Part shown: piece after piece, positions 1-4,649 of the stretch
Position numbering within the stretch: the stretch's first letter is position 1
Layout: every line of letters begins with the position of its first letter
Source of the DNA: Pseudomonas maioricensis
GTDB lineage: Bacteria > Pseudomonadota > Gammaproteobacteria > Pseudomonadales > Pseudomonadaceae
Direction: 5' to 3'
Length of the DNA stretch: 35,695 bases
Assembly (NCBI RefSeq): GCF_022790535.1
Contig: NZ_LOHG01000024.1
Span: 1 to 35,695, forward strand
Position numbers and translations under genes: made by a program
Notes under the pieces: model-generated
Seen by the model: only the letters and a program-made list of their open reading frames with translations
Database searches by the model: none
What the model was told of the DNA's origin: nothing

Positions 1-233
1 AAGGTGACGAATTGCTACTGGACGGCGGACAAACTGTAGTGCGCGGCGCTGACCTGTTTGGCATTGTTGTAGCCCAAACAATTTGGGTGCGCTGGATCTG
101 CCCGGAACTCGACGGCACATTTACTTTGAAGGCCGGCGACGCCCAACAATACCCGGACAAAATTCTGTCAAAAGAAGCGCTAGACGAACTCGATATCGTC
201 GGTCGCGTGGTCAGAATATCCCACGACCGATAA
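1..233 (+). CDS. Phage repressor C-terminal S24 domain (3' part of gene starting at 35263)
   Basis: Bases 1-233 encode the C-terminal half of the repressor. With the last base of the window they complete a Glu codon, so the joined protein reads through the junction as SMAPTIAEGDELLLDGG, the usual S24 pattern. The end, DELDIVGRVVRISHDR, matches the closing strand of LexA/CI-type domains. The position of the catalytic lysine (VKRL in LexA, FKKL in lambda CI) here reads VRWI, so the lysine is replaced by arginine by my manual alignment. A strong terminator follows at 245-271. Total length about 221 aa is normal for the family. Confidence 0.9.
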   Translation, partial: GDELLLDGGQTVVRGADLFGIVVAQTIWVRWICPELDGTFTLKAGDAQQYPDKILSKEALDELDIVGRVVRISHDR

Positions 234-244
234 AGAATGATGGC

Positions 245-271
245 AAAAAGCCCTTTTCGAAGGGCTTTTTT
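245..271 (+). terminator. Rho-independent terminator of the repressor gene
   Basis: An 11-bp stem (AAAAAGCCCTT / AAGGGCTTTTT) closes on a TTCG tetraloop and ends in a T-run, 12 bp after the repressor stop codon. Confidence 0.9.
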
Positions 272-282
272 ATTGCCCGAAT

Positions 283-299
283 TTACACACTACGTGTAA
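283..299. promoter_or_regulatory. Repressor-type operator O3 (TTACAC-N5-GTGTAA)
   Basis: The perfect inverted repeat TTACACACTACGTGTAA has the same arms and 5-bp spacing as the site at 35107-35123 in the repressor/Cro intergenic region. It overlaps a possible -10 (TGTAAC, 295-300), with TTGCCC 16 bp upstream as a possible -35. It would place the 336-1033 genes under the phage repressor or Cro protein. Sequence observation; binding is inferred. Confidence 0.6.
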
Positions 300-335
300 C
301 ATGCGCCGCAAATCAGGAAAGACAGGCTAAACACC

Positions 336-587
336 ATGCAAGGCAGCGTCGTTACAACTCACTCCCCCCAAACACCAGCCGGCTGCGCAGGCGCTCTGAT
401 AATTCAGCAGCGACGCGTGGTGGCATTAAAAGAAGTGTCATCACTGGCCGGCAGCATGCAGAAAATGGCGCTGTACTCGATTGACCAGAATCACGTCACT
501 GTCGACACCATGGAAGAAATGGCCGACCTGCTTGGCTTGCTGCGTCGCCAAGTCGATGCCTTACGTTTAGACCTGTCCAGCCTTTAA
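336..587 (+). CDS. Small hypothetical protein (83 aa) downstream of operator O3
   Basis: I do not recognise this protein. It has a low-complexity N-terminal third, then a likely helical C-terminal half (about residues 45-83) rich in Met, Leu, Asp and Glu, ending in LLRRQVDALRLDLSSL, which could form a short coiled coil. The ATG at 336 has an AGG ten bases upstream, a weak ribosome site, so an internal start is possible. It lies 36 bp after the O3 operator and 29 bp before the LuxR-type gene, so the two are probably co-transcribed and controlled by the phage repressor system. A regulatory or superinfection-immunity role is possible, but nothing in the sequence decides it. Confidence 0.5.
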   Translation: MQGSVVTTHSPQTPAGCAGALIIQQRRVVALKEVSSLAGSMQKMALYSIDQNHVTVDTMEEMADLLGLLRRQVDALRLDLSSL

Positions 588-616
588 CCCCCTCCCCTAT
601 CGCAAGGAAGCGTTCC

Positions 617-1033
617 ATGAATGCTTGTGTCCAGATCCACGGCGACGAAGTGATCGGCTACACCGGCCAGAATTTGACAGATCGCGAGCTGTTCGTTCTG
701 GTCAAAACGGCTGAAGGATTCCCGACACCGGTGATCGCTGAAGAGCTAAGCCTGGACGACGCCGGCATGCGCCAAGTCGAGCGCAACATATTGAGCAAGC
801 TGGGTGCCAAGAACAAAGCGCACATGATCACCCGCGGCTTTACCTTGGGCGTGCTCGTCCCGCAAGCGCTGTGCCTGATGCTCTGCGTCATCGCGGTGCT
901 CGAAGTCGACAACGACTTTAACCGTCAGCGCTCCCAGCGCAGAAGCCGAACCCTTACCGAAACGTCGCGCAGCGTGCGCACCTCCCCAGCCTCAGCCGGC
1001 GGCCCGCCTTCTCGGCAAAGTCTCTACGTTTAA
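617..1033 (+). CDS. Orphan LuxR/GerE-type HTH protein with C-terminal hydrophobic segment
   Basis: Residues about 20-78 form a LuxR/GerE-type DNA-binding domain: LTDRELFVLVKTAEGFPTPVIAEEL gives helices 1-2, and the later part with KLGAKNKAHMI gives the recognition and closing helices. There is no autoinducer-binding or receiver domain, so this is an orphan regulator. A hydrophobic stretch at about 78-96 could be a membrane segment or the dimer helix, followed by a basic, disordered tail of about 38 residues. AAGGAAG sits 6 nt before the ATG. It lies behind operator O3 and just upstream of the array that overlaps the parA promoter, so it may be a regulator of plasmid or host functions. Confidence 0.75.
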   Translation: MNACVQIHGDEVIGYTGQNLTDRELFVLVKTAEGFPTPVIAEELSLDDAGMRQVERNILSKLGAKNKAHMITRGFTLGVLVPQALCLMLCVIAVLEVDNDFNRQRSQRRSRTLTETSRSVRTSPASAGGPPSRQSLYV

Positions 1034-1036
1034 ATA

Positions 1037-1076
1037 TTTCTTTATTTATTTAAATCTTTAATTCTTTATTTCTTGA
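1037..1076. repeat. 8-bp repeat array 1: five tandem WTTCKTYA-like units, upstream of parA
   Basis: Five contiguous 8-bp units in exact phase: TTTCTTTA, TTTATTTA, AATCTTTA, ATTCTTTA, TTTCTTGA. The last unit overlaps the -35 (TTGATC) of the parA promoter. Orientation is opposite to array 2, so the parA promoter is bracketed by inverted arrays. Likely partition operator and possibly centromere. Confidence 0.75.
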
Positions 1077-1101
1077 TCCTCTCACCGGGGCGGCCTATAC
1101 T
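1073..1101 (+). promoter_or_regulatory. parA promoter (TTGATC-N17-TATACT)
   Basis: A -35 TTGATC (1073-1078) and a -10 TATACT (1096-1101) are separated by 17 bp. The predicted start near 1108 falls directly before array 2, and the -35 overlaps array 1, a layout expected for autoregulation by a DNA-binding partition protein. Confidence 0.7.
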
Positions 1102-1111
1102 CGCCCAGAGT

Positions 1112-1135
1112 TAACGAATTGAAGAATTAACGAAT
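1112..1135. repeat. 8-bp repeat array 2: three tandem units between parA promoter and parA
   Basis: Units TAACGAAT, TGAAGAAT, TAACGAAT are contiguous. They are the reverse complement form of WTTCKTYA and begin about at the predicted transcription start of parA. Confidence 0.75.
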
Positions 1136-1150
1136 TAATTGGGGGTTCGC

Positions 1151-1792
1151 ATGGGCAAGCGTATCGGCGTCTTTTCTCAGAAAGGCGGTGTTGGCAAGAC
1201 GACTATTTGCGAAGCTCTCGGGGTGACATACACCCTAGGCGGCTGGGACGTGCTGTTGGCAGACTTGGATATCGACCAGTCATCAAGCTATGAATGGTTG
1301 TTGGATCGCCTGCAAGATTCGAAACTTTCGCCGATCAATGTTCAGGCGTTTGGTACGGCCGCCAGTGCGCTGAAGGCTGCCGATAAATACGACCTCACAA
1401 TTTTTGATGGGCGTCCTCTAGCCTCCAGCATGACAGTCGAGCTGGCCAAGGAATGCGACTTGATCATCCTGCCAACCGGCATGGCCAAAACCGACATGCG
1501 GCCGACTGTGCGGTTAGCCAACACCCTGGTCGACAAACACGGCGTAGACCCGGCGCGTATTGCGCTGGTACTGAACCATGTAGGCAAAAGCGGCAAAGAA
1601 CTTGTCGAGTGCCGAAACTTTTTAATGCAGACCGACTACACCCTTCTGCCATCACTCTATGAGCAGGACTGCTATCGCCGCGCGCAAGACTCCGGCAAGT
1701 CAATTGTAGAAACCCAGTTCACAGGACCGCGCGAACAAGCAGACGGCCTGATAGCTGCGATTGACAGCCTGCTAGCCAAACTGTCTAAATGA
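1151..1792 (+). CDS. parA: ParA-family partition ATPase (ParA/MinD type, 213 aa)
   Basis: This is a small ParA ATPase (type Ib size) that would drive plasmid segregation by ATP-dependent, non-specific DNA binding on the nucleoid. The deviant Walker A KGGVGKTT sits at residues 11-18 with both the signature Lys11 and Lys16. ADLDIDQ is the A' motif, and DLTIFDGRP near residue 85 is the Walker B region. It has no N-terminal HTH, so a separate protein should bind operator DNA. I chose ATG 1151 because GGGGG lies 5 nt upstream; an in-frame TTG at 1139 would add four residues. The RHH partner follows after 37 bp that contain another 8-bp array. The set is ended by the terminator at 2135. Confidence 0.93.
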   Translation: MGKRIGVFSQKGGVGKTTICEALGVTYTLGGWDVLLADLDIDQSSSYEWLLDRLQDSKLSPINVQAFGTAASALKAADKYDLTIFDGRPLASSMTVELAKECDLIILPTGMAKTDMRPTVRLANTLVDKHGVDPARIALVLNHVGKSGKELVECRNFLMQTDYTLLPSLYEQDCYRRAQDSGKSIVETQFTGPREQADGLIAAIDSLLAKLSK

Positions 1793-1793
1793 A

Positions 1794-1817
1794 TAACGAA
1801 ATAACGAATTAAAGAAT
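1794..1817. repeat. 8-bp repeat array 3: three tandem units between parA and the RHH gene
   Basis: Units TAACGAAA, TAACGAAT, TAAAGAAT are contiguous. They begin just after the parA stop and end just before the GGAG ribosome site of the RHH gene, so binding here could also affect translation or read-through. Confidence 0.75.
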
Positions 1818-1829
1818 CGGAGCAAAGCA

Positions 1830-2117
1830 ATGGTAGCCATCGTTAAAAAACCAGCCGGCACCGGCAAAGGCGCACCCCCTAAGCGCGGCGAGCCGTCACC
1901 AGTCCTCGGCAACGCTACAGAAAAGGCCGACCCTCATAAGCGCGTGTCGCTGAACTTCAAACCGGAAAACCGATTCAAGGAAGCGCTAGACGACTTCGCT
2001 CATCAACACAAAACGTCATCAACGCGCATCATGATGACCGCAGTGCTTGAGTTCATGGAGCGCCACGGTACTGACGTTAGCGAACTTAAAGACCTGATCG
2101 AACCGCGCGCTAAATAA
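1830..2117 (+). CDS. Ribbon-helix-helix partition partner (ParB/Omega-like, 95 aa)
   Basis: The first 35 residues are basic, proline-rich and probably disordered. Residues about 38-44 (KRVSLNF) form the DNA-contacting strand, followed by two helices up to about 79, the classic MetJ/Arc RHH fold seen in ParG, Omega and CopG. The flexible basic N-terminus could stimulate the ParA ATPase (arginine-finger-like), as known for ParG. The gene follows parA with GGAG 7 nt before the ATG. RHH dimers of the Omega type bind short unspaced repeats, and 8-bp repeats of this kind bracket this operon and recur at four other loci. That makes this protein the best candidate reader of all arrays; the binding itself is inference. 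Confidence 0.85.
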   Translation: MVAIVKKPAGTGKGAPPKRGEPSPVLGNATEKADPHKRVSLNFKPENRFKEALDDFAHQHKTSSTRIMMTAVLEFMERHGTDVSELKDLIEPRAK

Positions 2118-2134
2118 TCGTTCGGTAGAATCGC

Positions 2135-2164
2135 AAAGCCCCGCACTCGACGGGGCTTTTTTTT
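2135..2164 (+). terminator. Terminator of the parA-RHH operon
   Basis: Stem AAAGCCCCG / CGGGGCTTT with a 7-nt loop, followed by a long T-run; 18 bp after the RHH stop codon. Confidence 0.9.
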
Positions 2165-2170
2165 GTGGGC

Positions 2171-2204
2171 AAAAAAAACCCGCTCCAGCCGAGGCCAGAG
2201 CGGG
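2171..2204 (-). terminator. Leftward terminator after small ORF 2219-2320
   Basis: Read on the minus strand, CCCGCTC and GAGCGGG pair around an internally structured loop and are followed by eight T. It faces the parA operon terminator and implies a leftward transcript from the 2.2-2.8 kb region. Confidence 0.8.
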
Positions 2205-2218
2205 CTCCCAGGTCACTG

Positions 2219-2320
2219 CTATTCCAGCCAGCTTTCCCAGTTGTCGCGGATGAATTCGTAGATGATGTTACCCATCAACCGGATCATCAATCCTTTCAGT
2301 GCATTCGGCTTGCGCTTCAT
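2219..2320 (-). CDS. Possible 33-aa small protein with an occluded start
   Basis: An ORF of 33 codons begins MKRKPNALKG and is mostly amphipathic helix (basic start, hydrophobic centre around GNIIYEFI, then DNWESWLE). It ends 15 bp before a strong leftward terminator, which supports a real transcript. The start is odd: a 7-bp stem-loop (TAAGGTC/GACCTTA, 2324-2344) ends 3 nt before the ATG and leaves no free ribosome site. That resembles translationally silenced small-toxin mRNAs, but I cannot name a family. A possible -35 TTGACG (2386-2391) with TGTGTT 17 bp on lies inside and beyond the 21-bp repeat. It could equally be a non-coding RNA. Confidence 0.35.
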   Translation of the reverse strand: MKRKPNALKGLMIRLMGNIIYEFIRDNWESWLE

Positions 2321-2383
2321 ACTTAAGGTCTCTGAACGACCTTACCCCCGGCGCTTTTCCGGAACACATGGCAGCCTTCAGAG

Positions 2384-2404
2384 CACGTCAATGCTTCTTG
2401 TGAG
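2384..2404. repeat. 21-bp direct repeat, copy 1
   Basis: An exact 21-bp sequence beginning CACGTCAATG and ending TCTTGTGAG, repeated at 2734-2754. The two copies bracket three large inverted repeats and no convincing ORF. Confidence 0.85.
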
Positions 2405-2733
2405 GTTCAGTCGGGCTAATGGGCCTCAGGTTTAATCCGCGCGGATTACTAGCCCGCGCCCTTGGTCCGAAATCGTTAGGGCAACCCGACCTTGTTTCAC
2501 AATCAACGTATGACTGACCACAGTCTAGCCGCGAATGGCCGCCCGGTGCCATCACTAAAACCGGCTAGCCGAAATACGTCCCGTCAGCGCAGATCAACGC
2601 ACGCCCAACCCTAAGAAACATCGCACTATTCAGCGCGCTAACCGGCAACGATTTAGGCAAGCGATACGGCGCGCTTTTCGGTTTGGTATAACAATTCGCT
2701 TGCAATAGTTATTATCTTTTGTGAGTATCGTTT
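2405..2733. other. Gene-free stretch with three large inverted repeats
   Basis: No convincing gene. Three inverted repeats of similar overall size are seen: CGGGCTA/TAGCCCG at 2412-2456, enclosing the perfect 16-bp palindrome TAATCCGCGCGGATTA (2433-2448); CTAGCCG/CGGCTAG at 2525-2568; and GCAAGCGA/TCGCTTGC at 2657-2703. This could be a structured RNA, a recombination or transfer site, or a secondary origin. Confidence 0.6.
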
Positions 2734-2754
2734 CACGTCAATGCTTCTTGTGAG
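2734..2754. repeat. 21-bp direct repeat, copy 2
   Basis: Identical to 2384-2404. On the minus strand it contains TTGACG, a possible -35. A 6-bp inverted repeat GGTAGT/ACTACC follows directly. Confidence 0.85.
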
Positions 2755-2787
2755 ACGGTAGTAAGGCCACTAACCGGACTACCAACG

Positions 2788-2820
2788 AAAAAACCGCCCT
2801 TACTCAGGCGGTTTTTTTTC
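2788..2820 (-). terminator. Bidirectional terminator ending the leftward accessory operon
   Basis: Stem AAAACCGCC / GGCGGTTTT with an 8-nt loop, A-run on one side and T-run on the other, so it works in both directions; 32 bp after the stop at 2852. Confidence 0.9.
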
Positions 2821-2851
2821 GTCTGCGCTTTGCCGACGTTATGCGTAACGC

Positions 2852-3094
2852 TCACAGCTCCAGCACGTAACCGCGCAACCCCACGCCGTCCGCCCAGCGG
2901 GTCAGCGTGTCCAGACTGGCCCAAGTGCGCACCGCTTCGCGCTTGGAGCGAACGGGCAGCCAGCTCGACGCCGGGCCACCCAGTCGCACGGCCAGGTACC
3001 AGCCCTTCCCTTCCAGCCTGCTGACCCGCGCTTCGCGCACCACGTTCTGTTCGATCATGGCGCGCAGCGCGTCTTCGTGGATCGCCTCACGCAT
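2852..3094 (-). CDS. Small plasmid-type protein, ParC/partition-associated-like (80 aa)
   Basis: The protein starts MREAIHEDAL. Its core, around GKGWYLAVRLGG, then LPVRSKREAVRTWASLDTLTRW, has the pattern (aromatic-containing strand pair, a basic Arg-rich turn, then W/F-x-SLD-x-L) that I associate with short 'ParC family partition-associated' plasmid proteins; recognition is tentative. A longer frame exists upstream, but I chose ATG 3094 because it overlaps the preceding gene's stop by 8 bp, as expected for coupled translation, and the extra upstream residues are Arg-rich shadow sequence. It is the last gene before the terminator at 2788. Confidence 0.6.
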   Translation of the reverse strand: MREAIHEDALRAMIEQNVVREARVSRLEGKGWYLAVRLGGPASSWLPVRSKREAVRTWASLDTLTRWADGVGLRGYVLEL

Positions 3095-3341
3095 GGCGCA
3101 GCGCTTCGCGGCGGCTCTGCGCGACGGCTTCAAAGCCGATGTATAGCGTTTCGACCTGATCCGTCTTGTAACCGCCGGACGTCTCCAGCCCGAGCACAAA
3201 CCCTTCGGCCCGCTGCGCGGCCATGTTCACGCCCTGGACGGTTTCAGCCACCTCGATCTGCGCCCGCAGGCGGTCGACCACACTGCGCACACCAGGCGGC
3301 AGAATCAACGCATTCAGGCTCACATAGTTGGGATTGGTCAT
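3087..3341 (-). CDS. Hypothetical protein (84 aa), first gene of a two-gene unit
   Basis: I do not recognise it. It is a mixed sequence with likely helices across residues 18-50 (VRSVVDRLRAQIEVAETVQG) and 66-84 and no membrane segment. AAGGA sits 6 nt before the ATG. It lies downstream of a terminator (3437) and two copies of an 18-bp repeat (3383-3423), so together with the 80-aa gene it seems to be a separately controlled two-gene unit, possibly a regulator pair for plasmid maintenance. The 8-bp overlap with the next gene indicates translational coupling. Confidence 0.7.
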   Translation of the reverse strand: MTNPNYVSLNALILPPGVRSVVDRLRAQIEVAETVQGVNMAAQRAEGFVLGLETSGGYKTDQVETLYIGFEAVAQSRREALRHA

Positions 3342-3382
3342 GGAAGATCCTTTTCGAGTGAGTGGCGGTCAGTGCGTAAAAT

Positions 3383-3423
3383 CACTTTGCCGCGAAGTGG
3401 TGGCCCACTTTACCGCGAAGTGG
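3383..3423. repeat. Two 18-bp operator-like repeats (CACTTTRCCGCGAAGTGG)
   Basis: Copies at 3383-3400 and 3406-3423 differ by one base. Each has CACTT...AAGTG inverted ends, and they are spaced 23 bp apart. They lie just upstream of the 84-aa gene, where a promoter and operator are expected. Confidence 0.75.
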
Positions 3424-3436
3424 AAAACGCGGGCAC

Positions 3437-3474
3437 AAAAAAAGGCCCCCGACCTTGGCGTAAAGGTGGGGGGC
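3437..3474 (-). terminator. Leftward terminator after the Cys-rich ORF
   Basis: On the minus strand a GC-rich stem (GCCCCC...GGGGGC with an inner ACCTT/AAGGT) is followed by a run of seven T. It separates the small-regulator operon from the 3341/3094 gene pair. Confidence 0.8.
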
Positions 3475-3506
3475 TATTTAACGTAACAGGCGTTATTGGA
3501 ACCGGG

Positions 3507-3770
3507 TCACTCACACTCGCCCGGCTCCCACTGGATGGGCTGGCCGTCCAGTCCTTCGCACTCATCGATCCGACCGGCCAGCGTGTAATCGGCCCCGGGG
3601 TGCTCGTCTTCCGGCACGTAATCCCCCAACCAGTCACGCGGCACGCCGTTGACGTAATAGCAGTCAGGGCACCAGCGCGGACCGCAGACCGCGCAGGGTT
3701 CACCGCACTGCTCACAAGTGCCATTGCCATGGGCGGGGTTTTGCGGGAATGGCGGCGTCTGGGTCTACAT
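3507..3770 (-). pseudogene. Cys-rich zinc-ribbon-like ORF with a stop at codon 2
   Basis: A convincing reading frame of about 85 residues has three Cys pairs (CEQC, CAVC, CPDC) in its first half, a zinc-ribbon pattern, then an acidic C-terminus. The same AGAAAGGA ribosome site used by its operon neighbours stands before ATG 3770, but the next codon is TAG (3765-3767). No ATG, GTG or TTG occurs in frame before the Cys pairs. So it is either a recent nonsense mutant, a sequencing error, an amber-suppressed gene or one started at a rare codon. The overlapping frame starting at 3730 is a shadow, as it loses the Cys pattern. Confidence 0.55.
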
Positions 3771-3789
3771 CGCGGGGTCCTTTCTGTTC

Positions 3790-3801
3790 GTTATGGGTAA
3801 C
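3790..3801. repeat. 12-bp palindrome GTTATGGGTAAC (family of 11)
   Basis: One member of the GTKAYSSRTMAC family also found at 2838, 4360, 9841, 13193, 15609, 25236, 27364, 30795, 31160 and 34562. Here it lies between two small genes. Confidence 0.6.
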
Positions 3802-3804
3802 GGG

Positions 3805-4053
3805 TCAGTCTTGCTCTTCACCGGTCCAGCCCATGATGGCCGCTTGCAGCTCGGCGTCCAGTTGCTCGTAAACCTCACTGTCAATCAGCCCCTCGACGTG
3901 CAGCGCGCCCAACCAGCCTTCGGCCAGCATGCCGTTTTCACTCCACAACTGCTGACTGGTGGCCGACGTCACTGCCGCAATGCGCTTGCGCGCCCGCTCC
4001 AGGGTAGGCGCATGGTTCTTTTCGCGGCGCAGCGGCTTGCTTTTCGTGGTCAT
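3805..4053 (-). CDS. Hypothetical small protein (82 aa)
   Basis: Not recognised. The first 30 residues are strongly basic (KSKPLRREKNHAPTLERARKR) and the second half is acidic and helical, ending in AAIMGWTGEEQD. This charge split suggests a small nucleic-acid or protein-binding adaptor. The start is set by the conserved AGAAAGGAACCCC ribosome module 6-10 nt upstream, shared with the neighbouring small genes. It is part of the leftward accessory operon between the winged-HTH-like protein and the Cys-rich ORF. Confidence 0.7.
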   Translation of the reverse strand: MTTKSKPLRREKNHAPTLERARKRIAAVTSATSQQLWSENGMLAEGWLGALHVEGLIDSEVYEQLDAELQAAIMGWTGEEQD

Positions 4054-4099
4054 GGTGCGGGGGTTCCTTTCTGTTCAGTTCGTTATTGATACCGGGGCA

Positions 4100-4330
4100 C
4101 TACTCAGCGCGCCCGGGCAGGAAAGGCCGTACATTGCCCGGGGCACCCAGTTCGCCGGACGCCTGATCCGCAGCGCTTGGCACACGCTTGAGGTACCCAT
4201 GCAGTCGCAGCCGGGCCAAGCCGTTCTTGATCCGTGCAGGGGACACTCCCGACTCACGCGCCCATTGATCAACGCTGACCTCAAGGGTCAGTGTGTCCGG
4301 CCGGGCAGCGGGTATTTCAGGGGTCGTCAT
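4100..4330 (-). CDS. Small HTH-like protein (76 aa)
   Basis: Residues about 16-50 (LEVSVDQWARESGVSPARIKNGLARLRLHGYLKRV) read as a helix-turn-helix: a short helix, the SGVSP turn, a recognition helix ARIKNGLARL, then a likely wing. The C-terminal 25 residues are Gly/Pro/Ala-rich and probably flexible. It is likely a DNA-binding regulator. ATG 4330 is preceded by AGAAAGAAA, a variant of the shared ribosome module. The overlapping frame 4075-4284 on the same strand is a shadow. Confidence 0.65.
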   Translation of the reverse strand: MTTPEIPAARPDTLTLEVSVDQWARESGVSPARIKNGLARLRLHGYLKRVPSAADQASGELGAPGNVRPFLPGRAE

Positions 4331-4352
4331 GATAATGAGGGTTTCTTTCTAT

Positions 4353-4613
4353 TCAGTTCGTTACGGGTAACGGCTTCGGCGCAAAGTACGTCGGAGCCAG
4401 GCCGAACAGCTCGGACAGGGCGAGTTGCTGCGCCGGACTCGGACGCATCACTTCCATTTCCCAGTTGGCCCAGCGCGATGGCAGCACGTCGACGCGCTCA
4501 CTCGCCTCCTCGCGGGTCCAGCCCTTTGCCTCGCGGCAGGCGAGAATACGCTGGCCCAGGGGTAGCACGGACTGGCCGCAGGTCGGGCAGTTATGGGCGT
4601 GATCATTCGGCAT
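4353..4613 (-). CDS. XRE-type HTH protein with N-terminal CxxC (86 aa), repressor-like
   Basis: An N-terminal CPTC pair (residues 9-12) is followed by an XRE helix-turn-helix: LGQRILACREAKGWTREEAS, a short turn, then SRWANWEMEVMRPSPAQQLALSELF. The spacing and words (GWT-EEA-ER, NWE, P-P, L-LF) match the N-terminal domain of the phage repressor in this window, so it looks like a truncated paralogue with no S24 domain. It could compete for repressor operators or form mixed dimers; that is inference. ATG 4613 is preceded by AGAAAGGAACCCC. Confidence 0.75.
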   Translation of the reverse strand: MPNDHAHNCPTCGQSVLPLGQRILACREAKGWTREEASERVDVLPSRWANWEMEVMRPSPAQQLALSELFGLAPTYFAPKPLPVTN

Positions 4614-4649
4614 ATATGGGGTTCCTTTCTGTTCGTAATTGGCACCGTA

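Noticed and set aside
2733..2924. Minus-strand ORF of 63 codons
   Set aside because: It runs through the bidirectional terminator and overlaps the ParC-like gene in another frame; no ribosome site.
3410..3730. Minus-strand ORF of 106 codons with ATG
   Set aside because: It overlaps the Cys-rich frame and runs through a terminator; Ser/Thr/Pro-rich composition is shadow-like.
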